64,000 nt of DNA from Serratia quinivorans (GTDB lineage: Bacteria > Pseudomonadota > Gammaproteobacteria > Enterobacterales > Enterobacteriaceae): contig NZ_CAMKGL010000001.1 in the NCBI RefSeq assembly GCF_946227985.1, positions 868,001 through 932,000 of the forward strand. The letters run 5' to 3'. The notes below the pieces were generated by a model. That model saw only the letters and a program-made list of their open reading frames with translations. It made no database searches and had not been told where the DNA came from. Numbering within the stretch: position 1 is the first letter of the stretch; each line of letters starts with the position of its first letter. Positions 44,893 through 56,514 of the stretch are shown here, in pieces. The position numbers and the translations under genes are program-made.

Positions 44893-46454
44893 CAGAACAC
44901 CTCCTTGGCATGGTGCGCGCTGGCAATGGCACGCAGCACGGCACGTGCCTTATTACGGGTTTCATCGGCTTCCGCCTGAGGAACAGAATCCAGCACCACG
45001 CCGGCGCCGGCTTGCACGGTAGCAATGCCGTCTTCAACATACGCGGAGCGGATGACAATACAGGTATCCAAATCGCCGGTGGCGGTGAAATAACCGACTG
45101 CGCCGCCGTAGCTGCCGCGACGGGTGCCTTCAGAGGCGGCGATTAACTGCATGGCGCGTACTTTGGGGGCGCCGCTCAGGGTGCCCATGTTCATACAGGC
45201 CTGGTAGGCATGCAGCACGTCGAGGTCGGCGCGCAGGGTGCCGATCACCCGGGATACCAGGTGCATCACGAAAGAGTAGCGGTCTACTTTGGTCAGGTCG
45301 GCCACGTAGCGGCTGCCGGCCTGACAGATGCGTGCCAGATCGTTACGCGCCAGATCGACCAGCATCAGATGCTCGGCCAATTCTTTATGGTCGGTTCGCA
45401 TTTCCAGTTCGATACGGCTGTCGAGATCCAGATCCAGCGAACCGTCGGCGCGGCGACCACGCGGGCGGGTACCGGCAATCGGGTAGATCTCGATCTGGCG
45501 GTTACCGGCGTCGTATTTCAGCGCGCTTTCCGGCGAAGCACCGAACAGGGTGAATTCGTCATCCTGCATATAGAACATGTAGGGGCTTGGGTTGTTGTCC
45601 TTCAGCGTCTGGTAAGCGGCCAACGGAGCCGGACACGGCAGTGAGAAACGGCGTGATGGTACCACCTGGAAGATTTCGCCCTGACGGATGGCCTGTTGCA
45701 ATTCGCTGACAACCGCACCGTATTCTTCATCGGTCTGGTTACAGCTCAGTTGCATGTTTTCCAGCTTCTGGTGAGGGATAGGCTGCGGTGTCTGTTTCAA
45801 TTGTACCTGCAACTGTTCCAGGCGCTGTTGCAAGCGCTGTTCTTCCGCCGTATCGGCCGTGAAAACGCTGGCCTGCAGACGGGCAACGCCGCGCTGATGA
45901 TCCAGCACCAACAAGGTTTCCGCCAGATAGAAGCAGAAGTCCGGGCAGCGGCTTTCCTGACGCAGCGCCGGCAGGTCTTCGAATCCGGCGACCAGATCGT
46001 AGGCAAACAGCCCGCCGAGCATCACCGCTTCACGTTCGTCAGCCGGGGAGTCAACCAGCGTCAGTAGGGTGCGCAGTGCATCAAACACCGACAGTGAACG
46101 CAGGCGGGCATCTTCATCCTGAATGGCATCAATCACCGGGAAGGTCAGTTCACGCCCATTAGGACGCACCTGGATCTGGACTTCTGCCGGCAGGGCCTCA
46201 TCCAGCAGCGGCAGCATCGCCGCGCCGTTGGCGGTCAACGCCTGCAGCGTCACGGTGTGGCCCAGTGCGGTGATGCGCAGAGCGCTGTCGACAACCAACA
46301 GGCTTTGCAGATTTTGCTTGCTGTTGATCTCAGCCGATTCCAGCAGCAGGGTGGCCGGGCGAGCGCCGCACAGCTGGTGGAAAATAGTGGTCGGATCGCC
46401 CCGGTAACTGGCCTCCGCCTTCAGTAATTTGAGTTGTGGTTTGATGTTCATCAT
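44892..46454 (-). CDS. trpE: Anthranilate synthase component I
   Basis: A 520-residue chorismate-using enzyme. The feedback-binding LLLES region is near residue 40, and the chorismate-site motifs are [30 protein letters not shown] and [13 protein letters not shown]. With TrpG it makes anthranilate. The first of two ATGs is preceded by GGAACC. Expression is controlled by the operator and attenuator just upstream. Confidence 0.98.
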   Translation of the reverse strand: MMNIKPQLKLLKAEASYRGDPTTIFHQLCGARPATLLLESAEINSKQNLQSLLVVDSALRITALGHTVTLQALTANGAAMLPLLDEALPAEVQIQVRPNGRELTFPVIDAIQDEDARLRSLSVFDALRTLLTLVDSPADEREAVMLGGLFAYDLVAGFEDLPALRQESRCPDFCFYLAETLLVLDHQRGVARLQASVFTADTAEEQRLQQRLEQLQVQLKQTPQPIPHQKLENMQLSCNQTDEEYGAVVSELQQAIRQGEIFQVVPSRRFSLPCPAPLAAYQTLKDNNPSPYMFYMQDDEFTLFGASPESALKYDAGNRQIEIYPIAGTRPRGRRADGSLDLDLDSRIELEMRTDHKELAEHLMLVDLARNDLARICQAGSRYVADLTKVDRYSFVMHLVSRVIGTLRADLDVLHAYQACMNMGTLSGAPKVRAMQLIAASEGTRRGSYGGAVGYFTATGDLDTCIVIRSAYVEDGIATVQAGAGVVLDSVPQAEADETRNKARAVLRAIASAHHAKEVF

Positions 46455-46482
46455 TGGTGGTTCCAGTTAAAATTTGTCCATA

Positions 46483-46509
46483 AAAAAGCCCGCGTTACCA
46501 GCGGGCTTA
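46483..46509 (-). terminator. trp attenuator terminator
   Basis: On the minus strand, the stem AAGCCCGC / GCGGGCTT is followed by a run of six Ts, 37 bp after the trpL stop codon. An upstream competitor segment lies in the leader (CACTGCAGATTCCC region), as expected for an antiterminator. It is the classic 3:4 hairpin of transcription attenuation. Confidence 0.9.
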
Positions 46510-46545
46510 GGGAATCTGCAGTGTCAGATGACAGGTATGCGTGAT

Positions 46546-46605
46546 TACTCCGCCCGAAAAAGGGAGTGACGCCACCAACGAAGAAGAGAAGTTTGCTTAT
46601 TCATT
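46546..46605 (-). CDS. trpL: trp operon leader peptide
   Basis: A 19-residue peptide, MNKQTSLLRWWRHSLFRAE, with the tandem Trp codons (TGG TGG) at positions 10-11 that let ribosome stalling sense charged tRNA-Trp. It is preceded by AAGAGAG and followed by the attenuator at 46483-46509. Confidence 0.95.
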
Positions 46606-46654
46606 TCTGTGCTCTCTTGTTTATCATCCAACCAGGGAACTGCCCTGAACTTGT

Positions 46655-46689
46655 GTACTAGTTAACTGGTTCGCAGGGATAAAGTCAAC
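46655..46689 (-). promoter_or_regulatory. trp promoter and TrpR operator
   Basis: On the minus strand, -35 TTGACT (46684-46689) and -10 TTAACT (46661-46666) are 17 bp apart. The operator CGAACCAGTTAACTAGTACA (46655-46674) overlaps the -10 and differs from the E. coli trp operator at only a few bases. TrpR binding would therefore block polymerase. Confidence 0.93.
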
Positions 46690-46825
46690 CCTCTTTTCGC
46701 ACAATGTTTTAGCACCAAGAATGAATTGTTTTCATCAAGGGGAAGAGGGGCGGCCCAGAATAGATTTCCGTCCGGCGGGCGATAGCGGGTATGATAGAAA
46801 CCCAAGCCATTGCCGGATATTCCTT

Positions 46826-47713
46826 TTGACAGACAGCAGCCCCCAGCCCTCCGCCTTTACTCTCTACGACTTACACAGCCACACCACTGCCTCTGATGGC
46901 TACTTGACGCCGACGCAGTTGGTGCAGCGAGCGGTTGAAATGCGCGTGGGCGTACTGGCGATTACCGATCATGACACCACCTCCGGCCTGGCCGCTGCGG
47001 CCGCCAGCATTGCTGAATTGTCGCTGCCGTTGCAGCTGGTTAACGGGGTCGAGATCTCCACGCTGTGGGAAAATCACGAGATTCATATCGTGGGCCTGGG
47101 GATAGAGACCGAGCACCCGGCGATGGTGCAACTGTTGGCCGAACAGACCGAACGCCGTAACCGGCGCGCTCAGGAAATAGGCGTACGGCTGGCTAAAGCG
47201 CGTATCGACGGCGCCTTTGAAGGTGCGCAAAAGCTGGCGGACGGTGGTGCGGTGACCCGTGGCCACTTTGCCCGTTATCTGGTGCAGATCGGCATGGCCG
47301 ATAATATGGCTCAGGTGTTCAAGAAATACCTGGCCAAAGGCAAAACCGGTTACGTTCCGCCACAGTGGTGTACAATAGAACAAGCCATTGATGTGATTCA
47401 TCAATCCGGCGGCCAGGCGGTGATAGCTCACCCGGGTCGTTACGACCTGACGGCCAAATGGCTGAAGCGGTTGCTGGCGCACTTTGCGGAACATGGCGGT
47501 GATGCCATGGAAGTTGCGCAGTGTCAGCAGGCGCCGCATGAGCGCTCGCAACTGGCAAAGTATGCGCAGGAATATCAATTACTGGCATCGCAGGGGTCTG
47601 ATTTCCATCAGCCCTGCTCGTGGATCGAACTGGGTCGCAAACTGTGGTTACCCGGCGGTGTTGAACCCGTGTGGCGTGACTGGCCGCAGCCACAACTGGC
47701 CAAGGTCGATTGA
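46826..47713 (+). CDS. trpH: TrpH/RNase AM, PHP-family 5'-3' exonuclease
   Basis: A PHP-domain phosphoesterase with all metal motifs: [19 protein letters not shown], the HPGRY segment and GSDFHQP. The E. coli enzyme (YciV, Rnm) hydrolyses 3',5'-bisnucleotides and trims RNA 5' ends. I place the start at TTG 46826 ([19 protein letters not shown]), which has GGA eight bases upstream and gives 295 residues, near the E. coli 293. An in-frame ATG at 46721 would add 35 unrelated residues. It is divergent from the trp operon as in E. coli. Confidence 0.85.
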   Translation: MTDSSPQPSAFTLYDLHSHTTASDGYLTPTQLVQRAVEMRVGVLAITDHDTTSGLAAAAASIAELSLPLQLVNGVEISTLWENHEIHIVGLGIETEHPAMVQLLAEQTERRNRRAQEIGVRLAKARIDGAFEGAQKLADGGAVTRGHFARYLVQIGMADNMAQVFKKYLAKGKTGYVPPQWCTIEQAIDVIHQSGGQAVIAHPGRYDLTAKWLKRLLAHFAEHGGDAMEVAQCQQAPHERSQLAKYAQEYQLLASQGSDFHQPCSWIELGRKLWLPGGVEPVWRDWPQPQLAKVD

Positions 47714-47717
47714 TTTA

Positions 47718-47739
47718 ACGTGGGCGACGCCGCCCACGT
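47718..47739 (+). terminator. Hairpin between trpH and yciO
   Basis: A nine-base stem, ACGTGGGCG / CGCCCACGT, with an ACGC loop. It has no immediate T tract, so it is probably a pause or mRNA-stability element; yciO starts 22 bp later. Confidence 0.5.
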
Positions 47740-47761
47740 GCATCATTTTTAGGAGCAAGTC

Positions 47762-48382
47762 ATGAGTCAGCTTTTTTATATTCATCCAGACAATCCACAA
47801 CCGCGGCTGATCAATCAGGCGGTGGATGTACTGCGTAAGGGCGGGGTGATCGTTTATCCCACCGATTCCGGTTACGCGCTGGGTTGCAAGCTGGAAGAGA
47901 AGTCGGCAATGGAACGTATCTGCCGCATCCGTCAATTGGACGGCAATCATAACTTTACGTTGATGTGTCGCGACCTGTCCGAGCTGTCGACTTACGCTTA
48001 TGTCGACAATACCGCGTTCCGACTGATCAAGAACAACACCCCCGGCAACTACACTTTCATTCTGAAAGCGACCAAGGAAGTGCCGCGTCGTTTGATGAAC
48101 GACAAACGCAAAACCATAGGTTTGCGCGTGCCGTCGAACCCGATTGCGTTGGCGTTATTGGAAGTATTAAACGAGCCGATGATGTCGACCACGTTAATGC
48201 TGCCGGGCAATGATTTTGCCGAATCCGATCCGGAAGAGATCAGCGACCATCTGGGTAAGCAGGTGGATCTGGTGATCCACGGCGGTTTCCTGGGCCAGCA
48301 GCCAACCACGGTCATCGATCTGACCGAATCCGCGCCGGAAGTCGTGCGCGAGGGCGCAGGCGACCCCGCGCCTTTCCGCTGA
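47762..48382 (+). CDS. yciO: YciO, Sua5/YciO/YrdC family protein
   Basis: A 206-residue protein of the YrdC-like fold. It has the nucleotide/RNA-binding segments GGVIVYPTDSGYALGC, KNNTPGNYTFILKAT and TIGLRVPSNPIALALLE. Related TsaC makes threonylcarbamoyl-AMP for tRNA t6A. YciO is a paralogue with weak or absent TsaC activity and no settled role. It is preceded by AGGAGCAAGTC and lies 48 bp after trpH. Confidence 0.93.
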   Translation: MSQLFYIHPDNPQPRLINQAVDVLRKGGVIVYPTDSGYALGCKLEEKSAMERICRIRQLDGNHNFTLMCRDLSELSTYAYVDNTAFRLIKNNTPGNYTFILKATKEVPRRLMNDKRKTIGLRVPSNPIALALLEVLNEPMMSTTLMLPGNDFAESDPEEISDHLGKQVDLVIHGGFLGQQPTTVIDLTESAPEVVREGAGDPAPFR

Positions 48383-48496
48383 TTCAATGCCAGAATTTTT
48401 GCTCATTTTCTGAAAAGTGGCTGAGACAGCGTTATTTAGGGTTAAAGCCGCTATTCTACAGTATCAAAAATTGATAATCAGGCAGGATGCACAGCG

Positions 48497-48856
48497 ATGA
48501 TTAAGCGGGTTTCTCTTTTAGCGGCCATATTATTTTCCTCTGCGGCCAGTGCAGGTTTTTATTCTGGCAGCGCCTTGCTGTCTGAGACCAGCGGCTATGT
48601 GAAAAATAAAGACGGGGCAGCCACCGTTGCCGAAGCGCTCGATGGCGGCTTGTTTATGGGCTATGTGGCAGGGGTGTTCGATACCTTTTCGATGCAAGGC
48701 AACCGCAATATTTGCCCGGATGCCGGTATGAGCGTGGGGATGGCATCAGATGCGGTCATGCAGTATTTAAATGAACACCCGGAACAACTGCACTATTCAG
48801 CACCTTCGGTGATTATGCTGGCGTTAACCGCCGCTTACCCTTGCGAACGGCATTAA
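48497..48856 (+). CDS. Rap1a/Tai-like secreted small protein
   Basis: A 119-residue protein with a signal peptide (about 1-19, ending ASA before GFYSG). The mature part has the Rap1a/Tai pattern: SGSALLSE, then GYVAGVFDTF, then ICPDAGMSVGMASDAVMQYLNEHPEQ and a terminal AAYPC. Family members include periplasmic immunity proteins for type VI effectors in Serratia. No effector or T6SS gene is adjacent, so it is an orphan immunity-like protein or has another envelope role. It is convergent with the catabolic island, 13 bp from its last gene. Confidence 0.75.
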   Translation: MIKRVSLLAAILFSSAASAGFYSGSALLSETSGYVKNKDGAATVAEALDGGLFMGYVAGVFDTFSMQGNRNICPDAGMSVGMASDAVMQYLNEHPEQLHYSAPSVIMLALTAAYPCERH

Positions 48857-48869
48857 CGCCGTTACCGAT

Positions 48870-49796
48870 TTAGTCGGGTACTGTCGCGCGCCGCTCAACC
48901 AGTCGCACTAAGGAATAAAGGCAGTTTGTCACTGGGGTTGCCGTTGCGCTACGTGCGGCATATGCAACCACCGCACCGGCTATAAGATCGTTTTCGGTTC
49001 GGCTCCCACTTTCCAAATCCTGCAGCATGGACGGTTTATGATCGCCGTGAGAAGCACATGCCTGTGCAATCGCGGCATTGATCCGCGCCTTGTTCAGATG
49101 CAACCCGTGCGCTTGCGCCACGGCGGTTACTTCGTCCACGACCTCACCAACCAGCGCCACGGCCCGGTTATCGGCCGTCAAGGCTCCGACGGGCAGGCCC
49201 GTTACGGCACAGATTGAATTCAACGCCACGTTAAAGGCGAGTTTCTCCCAAATGGCCTCTTGGACATGCGGATCCGCGATACAGCTTAGCCCGGCGTTAT
49301 CGAACATCGTTGCTATTTCGGCGACAGCCGATGAAGCCTGGCCCTGATGGCACCAGATCCGTACATGGCCATGGCCTGCGCTATGCACCAACCCAGGCGC
49401 GCGCAAATCAGCAGGGAAATTCGTTACGCCCACAATGATGCGATCCGGCTGTACGACTCCGGCGATGGCCTCGATATTCCCTAAACCATTTTGCACCGAC
49501 ATCACCCAGGTCAGAGGCGAGAGCAAATGCCGAACGCCGGCGATGGCCGCTGCGGTATGGAATCCCTTGGTAAATATCAACAGCAGGTCAAAGGGATCGG
49601 TATAGGCGCTGGCCTGGTCGATAATTGGCCATAGCCTGATGTTTTCCGTTGGCGTGACGAGCCTTAACCCCTGGCTCCGAATAGCCTGGAGGGTAGTTTC
49701 CGAGACGTCGATGAACGAAACATCTTGGCCAGCCTGCAGCAGACGGGCCCCGAAAAAACCGCCCATGGCGCCTGCACCCACAATGCCTATGCGCAT
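48870..49796 (-). CDS. Ketopantoate-reductase-family dehydrogenase (possible D-mandelate dehydrogenase)
   Basis: A 308-residue PanE/ApbA-like protein. The N-terminal Rossmann motif is IGIVGAGAMGGFFGARL. The C-terminal ApbA domain has WEKLAFNVALNSICAVTG with the family catalytic lysine and asparagine. True PanE reduces ketopantoate with NADPH. Some D-mandelate dehydrogenases of enterococci belong to this same family, and here the gene follows aldehyde dehydrogenase by five bases in an operon with benzoylformate decarboxylase. Oxidation of D-mandelate, or reduction of a related keto acid, is therefore a reasonable inference; ketopantoate cannot be excluded. The start at 49796 fits the Rossmann strand. 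Confidence 0.75.
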   Translation of the reverse strand: MRIGIVGAGAMGGFFGARLLQAGQDVSFIDVSETTLQAIRSQGLRLVTPTENIRLWPIIDQASAYTDPFDLLLIFTKGFHTAAAIAGVRHLLSPLTWVMSVQNGLGNIEAIAGVVQPDRIIVGVTNFPADLRAPGLVHSAGHGHVRIWCHQGQASSAVAEIATMFDNAGLSCIADPHVQEAIWEKLAFNVALNSICAVTGLPVGALTADNRAVALVGEVVDEVTAVAQAHGLHLNKARINAAIAQACASHGDHKPSMLQDLESGSRTENDLIAGAVVAYAARSATATPVTNCLYSLVRLVERRATVPD

Positions 49797-49801
49797 GTTG
49801 C

Positions 49802-51283
49802 TCACCCACCGAGGTAGACGCGAGGCGTCAATTGAACGCTGATCCAATGATCGCGCGTGAAGGTGTCGATGGCCCACTCGCCGTTGAAACGCCCGAGCCC
49901 GGAGTTTTTCTCGCCGCCAAACGGGGCATGGGCTTCATCGTTAACGGGAATATCGTTCACGTGCGTCATGCCGGTGTTGATCTTCCGCGCAAAACGAACC
50001 CCCCGCTCGAGGTCACCGGTGAACACCGAGCTGGACAGACCAAATTCACTGTCATTAGCCAGCGCCAGGGAATGCTCTGCGTCACGCGCGCGCAGAATGC
50101 CAACCAGTGGGCCGAAGATCTCTTCACGTGCGATAGCCATGTCCGCCGTGACATCCGTGAAAACGTGAGGGGGCAGCAGTAGGCCGTGGGGCTGGCCCTC
50201 TACCAGGGCTGTTGCCCCCTGTTTTTTGGCGAGAGATATTTTTTCCAGCAGCGCCTCAAGCTGCTTTTGATTGATGATCGGGCCAATAACGGTGTCCACC
50301 GCGTTGGGATCGCCTATTTTTAACCGCTTTACCTGTTCCACATAACGTGCGACGAAGCGGTCATAGAGGGCCTCTTCGACGATAATGCGGTTGATCGCCA
50401 TGCAGATTTGCCCCTGATGCAAAAATTTGCCCATTATGGCGGCAGCGACCGCTTGTTCAAGATCGGCATCGGCCAACACCACGAACGGGCTGTTCCCCCC
50501 CAGTTCCAGGGCAATATGCTTGAGATGCTTTCCGCCATAGGCTGTGCGACCAATATTCATGCCAACCGAAGTTGAACCGGTAAATGAGATAAATTTAGGG
50601 ATCGGATGGTCAACAAAAGCATCGCCAATTTGCTTTCCGGCGCCTACCAGCACGCTTATCACGCCAGCGGGCAGGCCCGCTTCTTCGAAAATCCGCGCCA
50701 CCAACAGGCCGCCGGTGACCGGCGTGTCGCTGGCGGGTTTGATCACCACGGCATTACCCAGGGCCAGCGCCGGTGCGACGGAACGTAGCGTCAGGTGAAA
50801 AGGGAAGTTCCACGGGCTAATCACGCCGATAACCCCCAACGGCTCACGGTAGACGCGATTCTCCTTCCCCGGGATATTCGAAGGCAGAATGCGCCCATGA
50901 ACTCGGGTTGGGAAGGAAGCCGATTCTAGCGTAATGCTGCGGGCGGCCGCCCATTCGATCCGGGCCTTGATCCTGGTACTGCCAGATTCCCTAATCAGCC
51001 ATTCGACGATCTCATCCTGGCGTTCGTCGAATATTTGCACTGCCCGTAGCAGCACGGCAGTGCGTTGGGCTGGCCCGGTGCTTGCCCACTGAACCTGAGC
51101 TTGGCTGGCGCCCTGATAGGACTGATCCAGATCCTGTTGGTCAGCCTGAACAATTTCCAGCAGCACTTCAGCATTGTAGGGATTGGCGACCTGCATTGAT
51201 TGGCCGGAACTGCCGTTACGCCACTCGCCGGCAATCGGCATCAGGTGCAAATTGGCATAGGGCGCAGCTTGGGTTGAGTTCAT
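49802..51283 (-). CDS. NAD(P)-dependent aromatic aldehyde dehydrogenase
   Basis: A 493-residue ALDH-superfamily enzyme. The catalytic cysteine is in [14 protein letters not shown] and the general-base glutamate in [11 protein letters not shown]. The cofactor loop is [12 protein letters not shown]. It resembles benzaldehyde and vanillin dehydrogenases. In this operon it would oxidise the benzaldehyde released by the decarboxylase to benzoate. It starts 15 bp after the transporter stop and ends 5 bp before the reductase-like gene. Confidence 0.85.
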   Translation of the reverse strand: MNSTQAAPYANLHLMPIAGEWRNGSSGQSMQVANPYNAEVLLEIVQADQQDLDQSYQGASQAQVQWASTGPAQRTAVLLRAVQIFDERQDEIVEWLIRESGSTRIKARIEWAAARSITLESASFPTRVHGRILPSNIPGKENRVYREPLGVIGVISPWNFPFHLTLRSVAPALALGNAVVIKPASDTPVTGGLLVARIFEEAGLPAGVISVLVGAGKQIGDAFVDHPIPKFISFTGSTSVGMNIGRTAYGGKHLKHIALELGGNSPFVVLADADLEQAVAAAIMGKFLHQGQICMAINRIIVEEALYDRFVARYVEQVKRLKIGDPNAVDTVIGPIINQKQLEALLEKISLAKKQGATALVEGQPHGLLLPPHVFTDVTADMAIAREEIFGPLVGILRARDAEHSLALANDSEFGLSSSVFTGDLERGVRFARKINTGMTHVNDIPVNDEAHAPFGGEKNSGLGRFNGEWAIDTFTRDHWISVQLTPRVYLGG

Positions 51284-51298
51284 TCTACTATCTCCTAA

Positions 51299-52594
51299 TT
51301 ATTCAGGTTCTCTGCGCTTAACCATTGCCACCGCGAATATGGCGATCAGCGCAGGCAGGGAGCAGAAAATGAAATTGAGTTGGAAAGATAAATTCAGGCT
51401 CAGCATCAGGCCGCCTAAAGCCGGGCCGGCCACGCCACCAAAGCGGCCGATCGCCGAGCACCAGCCGACGGCGGTGGACCGGATTTCACTTGGATAATAT
51501 TGGGCGGCAAAGGCGTGGATTACCGCCAGGGTGCCAATGGTGGTTGCACCGGCTATCAACAGCATGGCGTTGAGCAGCACTGGCCCCGGTTTAGTGCCCA
51601 GGGCGCTAAGCGAGAGCGCCGCCAGCACAAAGAACAACACCAGCGTGGATTTACTGCCAAAGCGGTCGGCCAGCCAGCCGCCGCCCAGGGCACCCAGAGT
51701 GGCGCCAACGTTCAGGGTGACTAAAAACATCAGGCTCGATCCCAAGGGATAACCGCCGTTGACCATGATTTTAGGCAGCCAGGTGTTCAGCCCATAAACC
51801 AGCAGCATACACATGCCGAAACCCAGCCAGATAAACAGGGTGCCTGCGCCGCGACCGTCTTTGAACAACAGTGCGAATGCGGGAGATGACTCGGCGGTAG
51901 ATTGCTTTTCAAAGAGGATGTTTGCGGTATCTTCCTGTGGGGCGATGCGTTTTAACAGCCGTACCGCTGCACCGTTGTCCCGGCCAACCAGGAAGGGCAA
52001 GGATTCGGGCAAATAACGGTACATCGAGGGCAGAAAAAGCAGCAGCAGCCCGCCAATCAGAAACAGCGTGTGCCAACCCAGGGCGGGAATGACCACTATC
52101 GCCATCAGCGCCGAGAGCATTGCACCGATGGAGTAACAACTTAGCATGATAGTGATTAGCCGGTTACGGCGCGCGCGTGGGGCAAGCTCGCTCATTAGCG
52201 AGACGATGTTGGGTACCGCGCCCCCCAGCCCGACCCCGGTCATGAAGCGTAAAAAGGTGAAGCTCAGTGGCTCGCCGGCGAAGGCATTGGCAAAGACACT
52301 CAGGCTGGTCAGCGTCATGGCACCCAGGATGACTTTGCGACGGCCAACCCGATCGGCAAGCGGCGCAATGGCCACGGCGCCAAACATCATGCCGAATAAC
52401 GCTGCGCTGCCCATCCAGCCAGCCTGGATGTGCGTCAGCGACCATTGCTCCATCAACAGGGGGATCACCGAGCCGTAAACGACTAAATCGTACCCATCAA
52501 ACAGCATGATAAGTGAGCACCAAAACAACAGTCCGTAATGAAAACGTCCGATCGGAACGGCAACCGAGATCTCTACTGCGTGCAGCTTTGTCAT
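51299..52594 (-). CDS. MFS aromatic-acid:proton symporter (AAHS family)
   Basis: A 431-residue transporter with 12 predicted membrane segments. It has the AAHS hallmark DGYDLVVYGSVIPLL in the first segment and the loop motif PLADRVGRRKVILG, as in BenK and PcaK. It probably imports an aromatic acid such as mandelate, benzoylformate or benzoate. It follows the decarboxylase gene by 101 bp in the same direction. Confidence 0.87.
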   Translation of the reverse strand: MTKLHAVEISVAVPIGRFHYGLLFWCSLIMLFDGYDLVVYGSVIPLLMEQWSLTHIQAGWMGSAALFGMMFGAVAIAPLADRVGRRKVILGAMTLTSLSVFANAFAGEPLSFTFLRFMTGVGLGGAVPNIVSLMSELAPRARRNRLITIMLSCYSIGAMLSALMAIVVIPALGWHTLFLIGGLLLLFLPSMYRYLPESLPFLVGRDNGAAVRLLKRIAPQEDTANILFEKQSTAESSPAFALLFKDGRGAGTLFIWLGFGMCMLLVYGLNTWLPKIMVNGGYPLGSSLMFLVTLNVGATLGALGGGWLADRFGSKSTLVLFFVLAALSLSALGTKPGPVLLNAMLLIAGATTIGTLAVIHAFAAQYYPSEIRSTAVGWCSAIGRFGGVAGPALGGLMLSLNLSFQLNFIFCSLPALIAIFAVAMVKRREPE

Positions 52595-52695
52595 GGCAAT
52601 GCCTCTTATTGTTATTTAATTTTCTTTCTTCCTTGACGTCGTCGCCCCATTGGCGGAGGTGGGTATGCCTGAGTGGTTTAACTGTTCGCCGGAAT

Positions 52696-54348
<1,653 letters not shown>

Positions 54349-54369
54349 TCACTATTTTATGGGCTTCAC

Positions 54370-54384
54370 ATAGATACAATCTAT
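54370..54384. promoter_or_regulatory. Candidate LysR operator in the divergent region
   Basis: ATAGAT-ACA-ATCTAT is a perfect six-base dyad. It contains the T-N11-A core of LysR-type sites and lies between mdlC and the LysR gene, close to the LysR start as is usual for autoregulation. Confidence 0.55.
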
Positions 54385-54401
54385 TTTCTGAGGTGTGTGA
54401 G

Positions 54402-55313
54402 ATGACCCATTTTGATTTAAACCTCATCACCACCTTTGTCACCCTCTACGAAACGCAAAGCGTGACCCTCACTGCCGAAAGGCTTTTCGTCACTCAGCCC
54501 TCTGTTAGCTACGCGTTGGGCAAGCTCAGAGTGCAGTTTGATGATGCATTATTTGTGCGTAACAGCCGTGGCATGCAGCCGACCAGGCTGGCGGTGCAGC
54601 TGTATTCTGGCTTCAAAGAGGCCTCCCGCTGTATCGATCTGACGGTTTCGGAGGCGCGAAAATTCGATGCCAAACATTCATCGCGGCATTTTCGGCTCGC
54701 GCTGTCGGATTTGGGGGAAATGGCGCTGTTGCCTCGCCTACTGGAAAGGCTAAATGAATCAGCACCAGGTATAGCGTTGGAGATAGTTCCGCTGGAGATT
54801 GACCAGGCAGGGATTTGGCTGACCGACGGCCATATCGATGCGGCCATCTGCAGCCGTGCGCTTGATCTTACCGGCATTGGCCAAAATACCCTGATTAACG
54901 AGCATTACGTGTGCCTGCTGGACGCCGCGCACCCGCGAATAGGCTCGTCGATGAGCATGGATCAATTTCTAGCTGAATCACACGTAGTGGTGACGAGAAC
55001 CTCAGGCCATGGCATGGCAGAAGACGTGCTGCAAAAGTTGGTGGTCAAGCGCAGAATTCGTCTGCGATTACCGCATTTTTCGGTGTTGCCTAAAATTATT
55101 CCCGGCTCTGAGCTGCTGGTGATCCTCCCTTCGCAAATTGCAAAACATTTTTGTGAGATGCGCCTGCAACGGCCGCTGAAAATGCTGGCGCTGCCCTTCG
55201 AGGTTCCGGCCTTCGACGTCACGCTGCACTGGCATGCGCGCAGCCTGAAATCAACTGCGATAAGCTGGTTCCTTGAGCAGACGCAGCAGGCATTAGGCGG
55301 GGTTCAGCCATAG
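54402..55313 (+). CDS. LysR-family regulator of the aromatic-acid island
   Basis: A 303-residue LysR protein. The winged helix-turn-helix is at about 1-65 (DLNLITTFVTLYETQSVTLTAERL as a span, then VTQPSVSYALGKLR), followed by a substrate-binding domain of two Rossmann-like lobes. The ATG at 54402 follows GAGG by eight bases; an upstream GTG frame start adds only three residues. Divergence from mdlC, with 116 bp between, suggests that it activates the operon in response to mandelate, benzoylformate or a similar acid. The ligand is an inference. Confidence 0.87.
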   Translation: MTHFDLNLITTFVTLYETQSVTLTAERLFVTQPSVSYALGKLRVQFDDALFVRNSRGMQPTRLAVQLYSGFKEASRCIDLTVSEARKFDAKHSSRHFRLALSDLGEMALLPRLLERLNESAPGIALEIVPLEIDQAGIWLTDGHIDAAICSRALDLTGIGQNTLINEHYVCLLDAAHPRIGSSMSMDQFLAESHVVVTRTSGHGMAEDVLQKLVVKRRIRLRLPHFSVLPKIIPGSELLVILPSQIAKHFCEMRLQRPLKMLALPFEVPAFDVTLHWHARSLKSTAISWFLEQTQQALGGVQP

Positions 55314-55559
55314 GGCGCGGTGGATTAATCCTGAGGTAAAGTTTAATTGCGGCCGTTGCAGTGGAGAGGGCAGATTTATTAGAATCTATCGGCGTAAAAT
55401 TCGTGTAATATATGTGACCCCTGAGCGTTTACTGCGGTGTTTTTGGCCGTAGTTGGTCGCAAAAGTTTTACAATCCGGCGAGTTACTGTGTTTTTAGCGT
55501 AACTGGTTGATAAAGCTATTATATCCGACGCCTGTGAAGGCGACACTAGAGGTTGCTCA

Positions 55560-56471
55560 ATGAGCGAGAAGTTACAGAAAGTTTTAGCGCGCGCTGGCCA
55601 TGGCTCGCGTCGTGAAATCGAAACCATTATTGAAGCCGGCCGCGTTAGCGTCGACGGTAAAGTCGCCAAACTGGGTGATCGTGTTGAAGTGACCGCTTCA
55701 ATGAAAATCCGTTTGGATGGCCACGTTGTTTCGATTAAAGAATCCGAGGAAGAAGTTTGCCGTGTGCTGGCGTATTACAAGCCGGAAGGTGAACTCTGCA
55801 CCCGTAGCGATCCTGAAGGCCGCCCGACGGTGTTTGATCGCCTGCCTAAGCTGCGTGGCTCACGCTGGGTGGCGGTAGGGCGTCTGGATGTCAATACCTC
55901 CGGCTTGCTGCTGTTCACCACCGACGGTGAGCTGGCGAACCGCCTGATGCACCCAAGCCGTGAAGTCGAACGTGAATATGCGGTGCGCGTATTTGGTCAG
56001 ATTGATGACGAAAAAATCAAGCAACTGAGCAAGGGCGTTCAGTTGGAAGACGGTCCGGCCGCTTTCCGCACTATCAGCTTCCAGGGTGGCGAAGGTATCA
56101 ATCAGTGGTACAACGTAACCCTGACCGAAGGGCGAAACCGCGAGGTTCGTCGTCTTTGGGAAGCGGTTGGCGTTCAGGTTAGTCGCCTGATCCGCGTACG
56201 CTACGGCGATATCGATCTGCCGAAAGGCCTGCCGCGTGGTGGCTGGACTGAACTGGATTTGCCGGCGATTAACTATCTGCGTGAACTGGTTGAGTTGAAG
56301 CCGGAAACCGTTAGCAAGATGCCGATTGAGCGCGAACGTCGCCGCGTGAAAGCCAATCAGATCCGCCGCGCCGTCAAGCGCCATACTCAGGTTGCCGGCA
56401 GCGGTCGCCGCAGCACTGCAGGCAGCAAGCCTGGCAACAAGCCAGGCAACAAACCCAGCAAGCGCAGTTAA
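55560..56471 (+). CDS. rluB: 23S rRNA pseudouridine(2605) synthase
   Basis: A 303-residue protein. It has an N-terminal S4 RNA-binding domain ([21 protein letters not shown]) and the pseudouridine synthase domain with catalytic aspartate in [16 protein letters not shown] basic, Gly/Pro-rich C-terminal tail carries KPGN repeats. RluB modifies U2605 of 23S rRNA. GAGG precedes the ATG. Order with btuR and yciK matches E. coli. Confidence 0.95.
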   Translation: MSEKLQKVLARAGHGSRREIETIIEAGRVSVDGKVAKLGDRVEVTASMKIRLDGHVVSIKESEEEVCRVLAYYKPEGELCTRSDPEGRPTVFDRLPKLRGSRWVAVGRLDVNTSGLLLFTTDGELANRLMHPSREVEREYAVRVFGQIDDEKIKQLSKGVQLEDGPAAFRTISFQGGEGINQWYNVTLTEGRNREVRRLWEAVGVQVSRLIRVRYGDIDLPKGLPRGGWTELDLPAINYLRELVELKPETVSKMPIERERRRVKANQIRRAVKRHTQVAGSGRRSTAGSKPGNKPGNKPSKRS

Positions 56472-56477
56472 TCATCA

Positions 56478-56511
56478 CGCCGCAGCTTCTTCGGGCTGCG
56501 GCGTTTTCTTT
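56478..56511 (+). terminator. Terminator between rluB and btuR
   Basis: CGCCGCAGC / GCTGCGGCG forms a nine-base stem with a TTCTTCGG loop and is followed by TTTTCTTTCT. Confidence 0.88.
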
Positions 56512-56514
56512 CTG

